This document shows, one piece after another, positions 9,141 to 17,957 of a stretch of DNA of 64,000 nucleotides. Made by a program: the position numbers and the translations under genes. Within the stretch, counting starts at the first letter, position 1, and the number at the start of each line of letters is the position of its first letter. The notes under the pieces were generated by a model. That model saw only the letters and a list, made by a program, of their open reading frames with translations. It was not told where the DNA came from and ran no database searches. The DNA is from JAPOUP01 sp965203255 (GTDB lineage Bacteria; Pseudomonadota; Alphaproteobacteria; Rhodobacterales; Rhodobacteraceae): contig OZ241882.1 in the NCBI GenBank assembly GCA_965203255.1, forward strand, positions 5,952,001 to 6,016,000, read 5' to 3'.

Positions 9141-9872
9141 TCAGGCCCTGATTGCGCCGTCCACAACAAACTCATGTCCGGAACAATAACTTGAGTCGTC
9201 GGACGCTAGAAAAAGGACCATTCGGGCGACTTCGTCAACAGTACCTCGCCTGCCAAGTGGCACACGGGCGTCCAGCTTGTCAGCGGTTTCCTCCAGTTCG
9301 CCCATCATTCGTGTGTCAATCAATCCCGGATGGACGGAATTCACCCGGATACCGAAGGGCGCAAATTCCGCGGCAGCGGATCTGGTCAATCCCCGAACGG
9401 CCCATTTCGTGGCGGCGTAGGCGGGCGCGCGTGGCGCACCAGTCAGGCCCGCGATGGACGAGAGGTTGATAATGCTCCCTGAGCCACGGCGTTTCATGCC
9501 AGGAACAACGCTTCGGATACCAAGAAACGTACCTGTCTGATTGATTGCGACAAGCCTGTCCCAGACGTCCAGCGACGTGTCCACGGTCCCCATCACGCGA
9601 AAAATGCCGGCATTGTTGACCAGAACATCTATACGTCCGTGTTCGCTTTCGACCTGCGCAACAACACGCTGCCAATCAGCTTCCAATGCGACATCCTGCT
9701 GAACAAACTGACAGGCTGCGCCGATTCCCTCGGCCACAGATTGGCCTTCGGCCTCATCAACATCCGTAATCACAACGGTTGCACCCGCCTGACCAAAGAG
9801 TTTGGCTTCAGCAGCCCCCATGCCGTGCGCACCCCCTGTAATCAGGGCCACTTTGCCGTCAAGCCTGTTCAC
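9141..9872 (-). CDS. SDR family NAD(P)-dependent oxidoreductase
   Basis: Short-chain dehydrogenase of 243 aa. The cofactor motif is TGGAHGMG near residue 12, then NNAG, the catalytic Ser in NLSSIAG, and YAATK as the Tyr-x-x-x-Lys pair. The C-terminal HEFVVDGA is the usual ending. I chose the GTG at 9872 because it overlaps the stop of an upstream minus-strand reading frame as GTGA and begins directly with NRLDGKVALITGG; an ATG further upstream would add 27 residues that belong to the previous gene. It probably oxidises a hydroxyl group of the compound handled by the neighbouring transporter/sulfatase cluster; substrate unknown. Confidence 0.88.
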   Translation of the reverse strand: MNRLDGKVALITGGAHGMGAAEAKLFGQAGATVVITDVDEAEGQSVAEGIGAACQFVQQDVALEADWQRVVAQVESEHGRIDVLVNNAGIFRVMGTVDTSLDVWDRLVAINQTGTFLGIRSVVPGMKRRGSGSIINLSSIAGLTGAPRAPAYAATKWAVRGLTRSAAAEFAPFGIRVNSVHPGLIDTRMMGELEETADKLDARVPLGRRGTVDEVARMVLFLASDDSSYCSGHEFVVDGAIRA

Positions 9873-10734
9873 GTGTCGTACCGCTCTGCCAACTGGAGCA
9901 CCAGCCGCCTCGAATGATGCTCCGCCTGCGAGAGAATTTCGCCGGTGAACCAAGGATCCATTTGTGCGGTCTCCTCACAGATGTCGCGAAGTTCTCCGGT
10001 CCACGGGTTTTGATCGCCGTTTGTGATTGATGGTCCGCAGTGGTGCTGTCACACTGCATCCCATTGACATCGAACTCAGTCACCGCATCGTAGAGCCTGT
10101 AGTGAATCACACACTGGATGCATTCCCTTGTCTGACCTTTCTCAGGCTCGCCGGACATGAAGATGCTGCGACGGGTTCCTCCTCTGCGCTTTTCAGCAAA
10201 GGCGATGCCGCGCAACTGCGTGACAGCCTGATCGGAGGATCCGGTCGTCAATTCAAGTCCCGGCGGATGCTCCGCTCCTGTCATCTCGACTGAGCCGCCA
10301 TCGTTGCCGGGGCGGAAGCGCGCTTTCGTCGTCAGGCGCCCGCTTTCAACCAGGGTCGCGCAGATGGCGGCGGTGTCATGGGGCGGTGAACCGGGAATGT
10401 GATCGTTTTCGAAACATCGCAGGCTTCTGGTACTGGTAGCCGGACACCTTGCCCCGGCACGCCCGGGATTTCGGTTGGGGCAAAGGGACCCTTGCATGGC
10501 CGAGGTCGGATCAATCGGCGTGAAGTGTTGCCGACAGGTCGGCATGGAACGGCGTCTCTCTGGAATCGCAGTCATTGTTCCCGAGGGTGAATTCCGAGAC
10601 CTTGTGCCGAACGCCGCCAGCGACCCGCCTTGCGTAGATCCGTAAAATGCTGTCGAGCGCCTTTCGCGTTGTCTCCCGGCCAATCGAAATTCCTCTCGCC
10701 TGGAACTGCGAATTTCTGCTAGTGTCGGAGTCAA
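9869..10734 (-). pseudogene. Frameshifted unknown gene upstream of the SDR
   Basis: The final 3' part reads as good coding sequence in one frame: NPWTGELRDICEETAQ, DPWFTGEILSQAEHHSRR and a C-terminus LQLAERYDT, whose stop overlaps the GTG start of the SDR gene. Upstream of about 10040 that frame hits a stop, while a neighbouring frame continues with coding-like text (ECIQCVIHYRLYDAVTEF). A single-base change near 10040 therefore seems to have broken a gene that was translationally coupled to the SDR. I do not recognise the family, and the extent toward 10734 is uncertain. A sequencing error in an intact gene is the main alternative. Confidence 0.5.
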
Positions 10735-10798
10735 GCCAAAATGGGCGTCAAATTAAGATCCATATCTCTGTACCTATGAGAAAGGGAAGAATGTCAAC

Positions 10799-11509
10799 AT
10801 GAATCTTCAAGCCATGAAGCGGACCTCTGTGCCGTTGCATGCCGAAGTTGCTGGCGTTCTACGCCATCAGATTCTTTCTGGAGATCTGCCGGCAGGTACC
10901 AGGCTACTCGCGCTTCGCGAACTCACGGAACAGCTCGGTGTGGCGCGCATGACCGTCGTGCAGGCCATGAACTCGCTGGAGGAAGAAGGCTTGATCGAAA
11001 AGCACTCTGGCCGGGGAACCTTCGTCAAGGAGGTAAAGGTACCCAAGCGTCACACGCTGCACATGAAAGCCGAGATTTCACAGATTTATGCCATGGTCGA
11101 CCAGATGGAGGTCTATGTACGAAAGGGAGATGCAACCATCGAGAAGGGAGACGATGGCCGCTACTTCAGGTGTATGCGCCGAATTCACGCCAGAGCGGGC
11201 AAACCTTTCTGTCAGGTCGATATCAGACTGGATGATCAGGTGTTCGAGCGGGCTCCCGATCGTTTTGCAAAGGAAATTGTCGTCACGGTTCTGAAAGATC
11301 TGGGTGTCTCAACACCTAAAGCCCGACAGAAGGTCACCATCTCCCATTCCGACTTTGAGATGGCCGAAGCGCTTGGGATCAAGGTGAATTCGGCCGTGTT
11401 CCGCGTGATGCGCGAATTCCTGAATGCGAGCGGTCAGCTGATTTACTCGGCGACGTTGTACTATCCCGGCGACCTTCTCGAATTCGAGGTGGAGTTTGCT
11501 ACGGAATGA
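10799..11509 (+). CDS. GntR-family regulator with UTRA domain
   Basis: Transcription factor of the HutC/FarR subgroup, 236 aa. The winged helix-turn-helix covers about residues 8-75 (VPLHAEVAGVLRHQI, then ELTEQLGVARMTVVQAMNSL and the wing EKHSGRGTFV). The C-terminal UTRA ligand-binding domain runs from about residue 95 to the end and includes RRIHARAGKPFCQVDI and AVFRVMREF. An aaaggga site precedes the ATG. It lies just upstream of the tctCBA-sulfatase-transketolase run on the same strand and divergent from the SDR gene. It is therefore the likely local repressor, with the imported compound or a metabolite as effector. Confidence 0.9.
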   Translation: MNLQAMKRTSVPLHAEVAGVLRHQILSGDLPAGTRLLALRELTEQLGVARMTVVQAMNSLEEEGLIEKHSGRGTFVKEVKVPKRHTLHMKAEISQIYAMVDQMEVYVRKGDATIEKGDDGRYFRCMRRIHARAGKPFCQVDIRLDDQVFERAPDRFAKEIVVTVLKDLGVSTPKARQKVTISHSDFEMAEALGIKVNSAVFRVMREFLNASGQLIYSATLYYPGDLLEFEVEFATE

Positions 11510-11537
11510 CAGTCGGGGTCATGGGATGGCTTGCCGC

Positions 11538-11573
11538 TTGACAACTGGAGGATCAAGGCTAAAGGTATATACA
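11538..11573 (+). promoter_or_regulatory. Candidate promoter/operator ahead of tctC
   Basis: TTGACA at 11538-11543 is followed by the palindrome GTATATAC at 11565-11572. The spacing to a TATATA-like -10 is about 22 bases, too long for an ideal sigma-70 promoter. The palindrome is AT-rich and of a type HutC/FarR regulators can bind, so it may be the operator of the adjacent GntR protein. Confidence 0.35.
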
Positions 11574-11625
11574 TCTAGACCACGAAAGCCGTCAAGGCTT
11601 GGAACGAAGCAAGGAGGGCTTCACA

Positions 11626-12591
11626 ATGAAACTGACTGGAACCGCCGCCGCCGGTTTGTTGGTGCTTGGGCTTAGCTCAGGGGTCGCCTTGGCTGAATGG
11701 CCTGAAAAACCGATCACGTATGTTGTTTCCTTCGCTGCGGGCGGCAATGCTGACATCGTTGCGCGCATGAATGCCGAAGTACTGAGTGGAGCGCTGGGTG
11801 TACCGGTAAACGTGGTCAACAAGCCCGGCGGCGCGCACATCCCCGCGACAATGAGCGTGCTCGAAGCGCCCGCTGACGGGTACACTGTCTTCAACTGGTC
11901 GCCGCCTAGCTTCATGGTTGTGCCTCTGACCCGGGAGACGCCCTACGATCCGTTGAAGGATTTCATCCCCCTTTACGCGGGGATTTCGGCATCCAATGCG
12001 CTCTATGTGGCAGCCGACAGCCCCTACACAACCTTTGAGGAATTCATCGAAGGTGCGAAGGTCAGCAAATTTAGTATGGGGGTCAACAACCTGGGGGCTC
12101 CGCCGAATCTGTCAGCTGTGCAGTTGGCCTTCGAGTTTGGACTTGAATTCAAGACCGTCGCGCTGAAGACCGTTCCGGCAACTCTGGCGGGCCTCATTGG
12201 CGGGCAGGTGGATGTGGCGGTTGGCCAAGTGGCGTCTATCCACGCCTATGGCGACGAAATCCGTCCGCTCATTATCCTCGATAATGATCGAAAGCCCTAC
12301 TACGAAACAGACCTGCCGGGCGTCCGTACTGTCGGTGAAGCTTTTCCTGGCAAACAGGCCGGCACATGGGTGCATGGTGGCTTGGCCGTGAAAGCAGGCA
12401 CGCCGCAAGAGATCGTGGACAGGCTGCTTGCCGCCTCTGAGTCGATGGGGTCTGATGAATTCATCTCGAAAGTCCCGAAAGCGGTCAGTTATGACTGGAC
12501 GCACGGTGTGGAGGAGACGACGGCGCTGATCCAGTCTGGCATTGACCTTTATGCCCCGCTTCTGGATGGGTTGGGTCTGCTGCGCAAGTAG
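11626..12591 (+). CDS. tctC: Tripartite tricarboxylate transporter substrate-binding protein (TctC family)
   Basis: Periplasmic binding protein of the TctC/Bug family, 321 aa. The signal peptide is MKLTGTAAAGLLVLGLSS...ALAEW. The mature start WPEKPITYVVSFAAGGNADI is the standard Bug-family opening with the ligand-gripping PFAAGG-like loop. Other family landmarks are VNKPGGAHIPA and FVGDE-like NYLGA regions. A strong aaggagg site precedes the ATG at 11626; an in-frame ATG at 11599 lacks one. It feeds TctA/TctB. Family members bind carboxylates and a range of other small acids, so an acidic or sulfated ligand is plausible but not shown. Confidence 0.9.
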   Translation: MKLTGTAAAGLLVLGLSSGVALAEWPEKPITYVVSFAAGGNADIVARMNAEVLSGALGVPVNVVNKPGGAHIPATMSVLEAPADGYTVFNWSPPSFMVVPLTRETPYDPLKDFIPLYAGISASNALYVAADSPYTTFEEFIEGAKVSKFSMGVNNLGAPPNLSAVQLAFEFGLEFKTVALKTVPATLAGLIGGQVDVAVGQVASIHAYGDEIRPLIILDNDRKPYYETDLPGVRTVGEAFPGKQAGTWVHGGLAVKAGTPQEIVDRLLAASESMGSDEFISKVPKAVSYDWTHGVEETTALIQSGIDLYAPLLDGLGLLRK

Positions 12592-12609
12592 CGCCGCCGA
12601 TTGGTCCAA

Positions 12610-12637
12610 ACGCCGTGCAGGAGAGCTTGCACGGCGT
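12610..12637 (+). promoter_or_regulatory. Perfect 10-bp hairpin between tctC and tctB
   Basis: acgccgtgca pairs perfectly with tgcacggcgt across an 8-base loop, and no T-run follows. A stable hairpin directly after a binding-protein gene usually protects or attenuates the transcript, so more binding protein than membrane protein is made. Confidence 0.65.
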
Positions 12638-12657
12638 ATCTTTCCGAGGCAGTCAGC

Positions 12658-13119
12658 ATGCTTAGCCAAAGAGTGGCCAACCTGATATTCGTCGCGTTCA
12701 TCATCGCCGCCTGCGGCTACTTTGCCTGGGTCGCGGAGGGTTTCGTGACATCCGGTTTGCTTGCGAGTTCAGGCCTGCCATCAAAGTTCTTTCCGCAATT
12801 GGTTTTGGGGTTGATCGTGGTTTGCGCCGTGGTCGTCGGATACCTCTATCTGCGCCATGGTGCGGCTGGCGGTGACGACGGAGTGACCGTGTTCGGAAGC
12901 GTTGCCGAGGCCCGGCAAGGCATCCTGATGCTGATTGTCGCCGTCGCATGCTATTTCATCTGGCGTACATCTGGTTTCACTCCGATGGCCGTCCTGCTTG
13001 GTCCTCTCAGCCTACTGGTGATGGGAGTGCGCCGAACAGCCATCTACATCGTAGTGCTCGCACTCACAGGGGGCGTCACCGTCGTCTTCACCTACGGCCT
13101 TGGCATTCAGCTTGTGTGA
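12658..13119 (+). CDS. tctB: Tripartite tricarboxylate transporter small membrane subunit (TctB family)
   Basis: Membrane protein of 153 aa with four hydrophobic segments: residues about 7-25, 40-62, 82-100 and 107-150. TctB is poorly conserved, so identification leans on size, topology and its position between tctC and tctA. The start ATG at 12658 is weakly preceded by purines (gaggcagtc). An upstream in-frame start would run through the hairpin. It forms the integral membrane complex with TctA. The pair is driven by an ion gradient, not by ATP. Confidence 0.85.
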   Translation: MLSQRVANLIFVAFIIAACGYFAWVAEGFVTSGLLASSGLPSKFFPQLVLGLIVVCAVVVGYLYLRHGAAGGDDGVTVFGSVAEARQGILMLIVAVACYFIWRTSGFTPMAVLLGPLSLLVMGVRRTAIYIVVLALTGGVTVVFTYGLGIQLV

Positions 13120-13125
13120 CGCGGG

Positions 13126-14622
13126 ATGTTTGACAGTACAGCTCTTCTTTCCGCTCTGGGTCTTCTGGCTGATCCCCTGACGATGGTGTTGCTCGTCCTG
13201 GGCATCGTAATCGGCCTTGTCATTGGTATTCTGCCGGGGCTTGGCCCACCGATTGCCATCGCCCTGGCGCTGCCGTTCACTTTCTACATGGATACCGTGC
13301 CATCTATGGTGCTTCTGCTGGGGATTTACTCCGCAGCAGTCTATGGTGGCTCGATATCCGCGATTGCGGTGGGAATCCCAGGAACAGGTGCGGCCATTGC
13401 GACGGTCGAGGACGGACATAAAATGTTCAAATCCGGCCGCGGCGGAGAGGCGCTTGGATTCTCGCTCGCAGGCTCCATTATCGGTGGCCTCTTCAGTGCT
13501 GTTTGCCTTGCGTTGATTGCGCCGTTTCTCGCCGAGCTGGCAGTCAAATTCGGCCCGCGCGAATACCTCGCGATCAGCGTGTTCGGTTTGATCGTTGTCG
13601 TTCGCGTTGCTGGACAAAGCCTCCCCAAGGGGCTTCTCGTCGGCGGCGTTGGCATCTTCCTGACAACCTGGGGGCTCGATGAGCTGAACGGAACCGAAAG
13701 GTACACGTTCGGAACCTATCACCTTTACGAAGGCCTGCCCTTGGTGCCGTTCCTGGTTGGCCTCTTTGCGGTGTCCGAGGTGCTGATTGGCGCCGAACGC
13801 GCCGCGCGGAAGATTGATTTCTCCATTGAGAGTCTGACGGTCAAACTTCCCGGCCTGAAGGTTTTGGGACGCATGAAGGATGTCATCCTGCGGTCTTCCG
13901 TCATCGGCACCATCATCGGCATCATCCCAGGTGAAGGGGCCGCCGTTGGCGCCTTCTTCGCCTATTCCGAAGCCAAACGGCGCTCGAAGGAACCAGAGAA
14001 ATACGGGACTGGAATCCCTGAGGGCGTTGTTGCACCGGAAACGGCCAACAACGCTACTGTTGGCGGTGCGCTCGTGCCGACCCTTACACTCGGTGTGCCT
14101 GGCTCCCCAGCTGCGGCGGTCCTTCTGGGTGCGTTGCTCATCCAGGGGCTGACACCCGGCCCCAAGCTGTTCTCTGATCAGCCCGACCTGATGTACGCGA
14201 TCTTCATGGGGTTGTTTATCATCAATGTCATGATGATGTTCATTGGCCTGATCGCAATCCGTTTCGCAGCCAGGCTGATCATGGTGCCGACGTCAGTGAT
14301 CGTGCCAACGGTGATGCTCCTCAGCTTCGTTGGCATCTACTCCGTCTCGAACTCGTTCTTCAACGTGGGTGTTCTGCTCGGTGCCGGCATTCTGGGTTAT
14401 GTCGTGCGTAAACTTGGCTATTCCATTGCCCCGCTTTCCATTGGCTTCGTACTTGGCCCGATCCTGGAAAACTCGCTGCGTCAGTCGATTACCATCGCCG
14501 ACGGTTCGGTGGCGGAGTTCTTCAGCACACCCATTGGTTTGACAATCTATGCTGCCCTCGCGCTGACGATCATTTGGGGACCAGTGACCAAGCGCCTGAA
14601 TCGCGGAACAGCGGGCGCATGA
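13126..14622 (+). CDS. tctA: Tripartite tricarboxylate transporter large permease (TctA family)
   Basis: Twelve-segment type permease, 498 aa, typical length. Two family signatures are visible: GILPGLGPPIAIALALPF near residue 35 and the repeated-half equivalent IIGIIPGEGAAVGAFFAY near 265, together with AIAVGIPGTGAAIAT and TLGVPGSPAAAVLLGAL. The gene starts six bases after tctB and ends with an ATGA overlap with the sulfatase gene, so import and desulfation are translationally coupled. It performs the actual membrane transport of whatever TctC binds. Confidence 0.93.
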   Translation: MFDSTALLSALGLLADPLTMVLLVLGIVIGLVIGILPGLGPPIAIALALPFTFYMDTVPSMVLLLGIYSAAVYGGSISAIAVGIPGTGAAIATVEDGHKMFKSGRGGEALGFSLAGSIIGGLFSAVCLALIAPFLAELAVKFGPREYLAISVFGLIVVVRVAGQSLPKGLLVGGVGIFLTTWGLDELNGTERYTFGTYHLYEGLPLVPFLVGLFAVSEVLIGAERAARKIDFSIESLTVKLPGLKVLGRMKDVILRSSVIGTIIGIIPGEGAAVGAFFAYSEAKRRSKEPEKYGTGIPEGVVAPETANNATVGGALVPTLTLGVPGSPAAAVLLGALLIQGLTPGPKLFSDQPDLMYAIFMGLFIINVMMMFIGLIAIRFAARLIMVPTSVIVPTVMLLSFVGIYSVSNSFFNVGVLLGAGILGYVVRKLGYSIAPLSIGFVLGPILENSLRQSITIADGSVAEFFSTPIGLTIYAALALTIIWGPVTKRLNRGTAGA

Positions 14623-16106
14623 GTCATCTCCCGAACATCCTGATCATCTACGCTGACCAGATGCGTTATGACGCAATGGGCTGTTCGGGCAATCCGGTGA
14701 TCAAGACGGCGAACATGGACCGGCTTTCGGCAGAGGGCGTTCATTTCACAGAAGCCTATACCAGCTATCCGATCTGCTGTCCGTTTCGTGCATCTATATT
14801 GACCGGGAAATACGCGCAGGGGCATGGGATGGTGCAGAACCACTTCCCACTACGTGACGGGCAGGGGTTTCTGGCCGAATATTTGCGCGACGCGGGCTAT
14901 CAGACGGGCTACATCGGTAAATGGCACTTGGAAGGTGGGCCCAAACCTGGCTTTGTGCCGCCTGACCGGCGCTTTGGGTTTGAGCATTTCGTGGGTTTCA
15001 ATCGGGGACACGACTACCGCTCATCCATTTACTACGATGACGCAGGCCAGGCCTATCACTCCGCGCGCTACGAACCGGACTACCAGACAGACCAATTGAT
15101 GGATTTCATAGACGGCGCGGCCAAAAGGGACGGACCGTTTTTCGGCTATGTCAGCTATGGCCCTCCACATTTTCCGATGGACATGCCCCACTATCTGCGC
15201 CGCATCTACAAGCCGGAAGAGGTGCCGCTACCGCCCGGCGTGCCGAATGCGACTTTGCAGGCCGAGGTCCAGATGCATCGCAACGAGGTGCTCTGCGGTG
15301 GCGACCCGCGCTCCGGCCACAGGAGCCACGCGGCCCACGAGACCAAGTCCAGGGGCGATGTCGAAACCGAAGCTGAAATTCGCGAATTCATCGCCGAGTA
15401 TTACGGCATGATTCACAATATTGATTGGAACATTGGTCGTATCCTGAACCAATTGGACGCACTTGGGATTGCTGACGATACCTTGGTCGTATTTTTTTCC
15501 GATCACGGTGATATGTGCGGCCAGCACGGTTCATTCTGCGGAATCAAGAATCAGGTTTACCGTGCCGCGATGCAGGTGCCTTTGATCATCCGCTATCCAC
15601 CGCGTTTCAGTCCGCGTCGAACCGAGGCCATGGTAGATGTCGGTGTCGATCTTATGGCAACATTATTCGACCTCACTGGCATCGACATGCCCGAGGGGCG
15701 CGACAGCAGGAGTTACCTGCCCGTTCTTGATGGAACGACAGAGGAGCATCGTGATGCGATCTGGTATCAGGTCTTTACCCAGGTCGGTGGCAATCCCGGC
15801 GAATTCGCTCCCTTTGCTGAGCGTGGGATCCGAACCAAGGACTGGCTCTACATGCGCCGGAAGGACCACCGCGCCTTGCTCATTGATGAGCGTGCGGACC
15901 CGCATGAGATGAACAACCTGATGCACGATCCCGCGTACGCTGCACTCATGGATGCGTTTGACGTCGAGTTGGAATCCCACATGAAAGCCACCGGCGACGA
16001 CTGGGACATGGCGGCTGATTTCCCACCACTTGGTTGGGTGACCCATGCCGAGGCCAAGGAGTATCTGGAAAACGTGCTTCTGCCTAACGCTATCCACGTT
16101 CCGTGA
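14619..16106 (+). CDS. Sulfatase (formylglycine type), no export signal seen
   Basis: Type I sulfatase of 495 aa, hydrolysing a sulfate ester. The active-site signature is Cys53-Cys54-Pro-Phe-Arg57 (ICCPFRASILTG), where Cys53 should be converted to formylglycine. Metal-site residues are visible in YADQMRYD (Asp13, with Gln where many relatives have a second Asp), and SDHGDMCGQHG in the C-terminal half. The N-terminus MSHLPNILIIYADQ goes straight into the fold without a signal peptide, so the enzyme is predicted to be cytoplasmic and to act after import. ATGA overlap with tctA supports this. No formylglycine-generating enzyme is present in the window. Substrate unknown; choline-sulfatase-like and sugar-sulfatase roles are both open. 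Confidence 0.9.
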   Translation: MSHLPNILIIYADQMRYDAMGCSGNPVIKTANMDRLSAEGVHFTEAYTSYPICCPFRASILTGKYAQGHGMVQNHFPLRDGQGFLAEYLRDAGYQTGYIGKWHLEGGPKPGFVPPDRRFGFEHFVGFNRGHDYRSSIYYDDAGQAYHSARYEPDYQTDQLMDFIDGAAKRDGPFFGYVSYGPPHFPMDMPHYLRRIYKPEEVPLPPGVPNATLQAEVQMHRNEVLCGGDPRSGHRSHAAHETKSRGDVETEAEIREFIAEYYGMIHNIDWNIGRILNQLDALGIADDTLVVFFSDHGDMCGQHGSFCGIKNQVYRAAMQVPLIIRYPPRFSPRRTEAMVDVGVDLMATLFDLTGIDMPEGRDSRSYLPVLDGTTEEHRDAIWYQVFTQVGGNPGEFAPFAERGIRTKDWLYMRRKDHRALLIDERADPHEMNNLMHDPAYAALMDAFDVELESHMKATGDDWDMAADFPPLGWVTHAEAKEYLENVLLPNAIHVP

Positions 16107-16113
16107 GACAACA

Positions 16114-17058
16114 ATGCTTCTGACCGGCGAGCGCACCTTCGATCCTGCACCATTCGACTCAATCAGCTATGATCTCTGCGCCCGTCGCAAAGACGTCGTG
16201 ATCATGAGCGCCGACCTCAGCAAGTATTGCCAGGTGGTGCGTGTGAAAAACGAACTGCCCGATCAGCATCTCGACGTCGGTATGGCCGAACAGAACCTTT
16301 TGTCCGTCGCCGCGGGAGTTTCCAAGGGTGGGTATGTCCCGGTAGCGACTTGTTTTGCCTGCTATATCACCCGTCGCGCCTACGACCAGCTGATGATCTG
16401 TATGGGCACTGGCACAAATACGAACATCGCGGTCGGCTTCACACCGGGTATCGCCAACCCCGCACGGATCCATCATCAGGCGGCCGAAGATCTGGGCATG
16501 GTGCGCGCAATCCCGAATGCAACGGTGATTGACCCGATGGACCCGACCGATTTCCGTGCCGCATTGGATGCAGCCGTCGACCTGCCGGGCCTGACCTACA
16601 TCCGCGGCCATAGAGGCGACACGCCGCGCTATCTGGACCCTGATGGATTCAGTTTTGAACTCGGGAAGACCTACAGGCTCAAGGAAGGGTCCGGCGTCGG
16701 TATCATCGCGACCGGGCACGGCACGCAATGGGCGCTGGAGGCCTCTGACATCCTGACCGAGCTGGGTGTGGATCACTCCGTTCTGCACGTGCCCACAATA
16801 AAGCCAATCAATGAAGCCGAGATTGCGGACTTCGCCTTCGGGCACAATCAGATTGTAACGGTCGAGAACCATCAGATCGTCACCGGTTTAGGCTCGCTTG
16901 TCACAGAGATCGTTTCAGACATTGGCGGAGGGCCGCGGATCAGACGGTTTGGCCTCGCCAACCTATGGGCACCTGGCGGCACGCTGCCCTATATTCGCAG
17001 GCAATTGGGGCTGGATGCCCAGACGCTGGCCTCCCGCATCGCAGAGGCCAGGTCATGA
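16114..17058 (+). CDS. Transketolase, C-terminal subunit (pyrimidine-binding half)
   Basis: Half-transketolase of 314 aa covering the pyrimidine-binding and C-terminal domains. The region DVGMAEQNLLSVAAGVSKGG carries the conserved Glu that activates thiamine diphosphate, and TVENHQIVTGLGSLVTEIV is the C-terminal domain. The preferred start at 16114 (MLLTGERTFDPAPFD) follows the sulfatase stop by seven bases. The partner with the diphosphate-binding half is encoded next, coupled by ATGA. Split transketolases occur in specialised pathways, such as apulose-4-phosphate or 6-deoxy-6-sulfofructose cleavage, as well as in archaeal-type pentose metabolism. The C-terminal half is encoded first here. 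Confidence 0.88.
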   Translation: MLLTGERTFDPAPFDSISYDLCARRKDVVIMSADLSKYCQVVRVKNELPDQHLDVGMAEQNLLSVAAGVSKGGYVPVATCFACYITRRAYDQLMICMGTGTNTNIAVGFTPGIANPARIHHQAAEDLGMVRAIPNATVIDPMDPTDFRAALDAAVDLPGLTYIRGHRGDTPRYLDPDGFSFELGKTYRLKEGSGVGIIATGHGTQWALEASDILTELGVDHSVLHVPTIKPINEAEIADFAFGHNQIVTVENHQIVTGLGSLVTEIVSDIGGGPRIRRFGLANLWAPGGTLPYIRRQLGLDAQTLASRIAEARS

Positions 17059-17957
17059 GACGCAGCGCATCGATTCTGGAGCTTGATCTCATCGCCGCGA
17101 AAATCCGGCGAAATGTTCTGGAGATCTGTCGCCAACGCGGGGGTTACGCAGCACAAGGGGTCGCGTTGGCCGATGTTGCTGCTGCGCTTTACTTCGATGA
17201 ATTGCGCCCTGACGGCCGTGGTTGGTTCCATGATCGATTTGTGCTTTCGAACGGCCACGATGCGATCCTGACCTACGGGGCTTTGGCCGAAACCGGCCAT
17301 TATACAATGGAAGAACTCAAGACGATCAACGCGGATGGAACCAAAGTCGATCAAAGCCCTATCGAAGGCCAGCTCGGCTTCGAGATTACGGCTGGATCGC
17401 TGGGGCAGGGGCCAAGCCAATCTGCTGGCCTGGCCTGGGCGCTCCGTCAGCAGGGCTCTGACAAGCGGGTCTATTGCCTGTTTTCGGATGGCGAACTGCA
17501 GGAGGGCAATGTCTGGGAAGCGGCAATGTTCGCAGGGCACCAAAGGCTCTCGAACCTTTGCTACATAATCGACAACAATGATATGCAGGCATCTGGTCAC
17601 GCCAAGGACGTCATGAATGTCGAACCGGTGCCGGAGAAGTTCGAGGCGTTTGGTTTCAAGGCACGGCGAATCAGTGGAACGGACATCCCAGAGTTGCTGG
17701 AGACATTCGACGAAGCGAGAGCGACGCCGGACCGTCCATTCGCGATAGTTTGCGACACTCGGCTGTGGGACGGAATTGATTGCCTGAAGAAGGCGTTACC
17801 CATGGCCCATTACACCGCCAGGGGTGCCGTGAATTGGGACGAAGGTATGGCGGAGATCAACGCGACGCTCGCGATTCTGGAGGCAAAGTTCAATGGTCGA
17901 AGCAGAACTCAAGGGCAAAGTTGCCGTGGTCACGGGAGCCGGGCGCGGCATCGGTAG
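17055..17957 (+). CDS. Transketolase, N-terminal subunit (thiamine diphosphate-binding half)
   Basis: N-terminal half-transketolase of 300 aa. The ThDP/Mg motif is SDGELQEGNVWEAA followed by IDNNDMQ. GGYAAQGVALADVAAALYF and RFVLSNGHDAI are also typical of this domain. Start ATG at 17055 overlaps the stop of the partner subunit; a longer reading would run antiproductively through that gene. The 3' end overlaps the following SDR gene by about 65 bases, unusually long. With the C-terminal subunit it should transfer a two-carbon ketol unit; no kinase or isomerase that would make a classical sugar phosphate is nearby. Confidence 0.88.
   Translation: MRRSASILELDLIAAKIRRNVLEICRQRGGYAAQGVALADVAAALYFDELRPDGRGWFHDRFVLSNGHDAILTYGALAETGHYTMEELKTINADGTKVDQSPIEGQLGFEITAGSLGQGPSQSAGLAWALRQQGSDKRVYCLFSDGELQEGNVWEAAMFAGHQRLSNLCYIIDNNDMQASGHAKDVMNVEPVPEKFEAFGFKARRISGTDIPELLETFDEARATPDRPFAIVCDTRLWDGIDCLKKALPMAHYTARGAVNWDEGMAEINATLAILEAKFNGRSRTQGQSCRGHGSRARHR

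Noticed and set aside
9859..10734. A single 291-codon minus-strand open frame as an intact gene
   Set aside because: Its last 60 codons read as non-coding, while a neighbouring frame there gives a clear C-terminus overlapping the SDR start. A frameshifted gene explains the data better.
11538..11571. A standard sigma-70 promoter for tctC
   Set aside because: TTGACA is good, but the only TATA-like hexamer is about 22 bases away and the hexamer at 17 bases (AAAGGT) is poor. Listed only as a low-confidence regulatory region.
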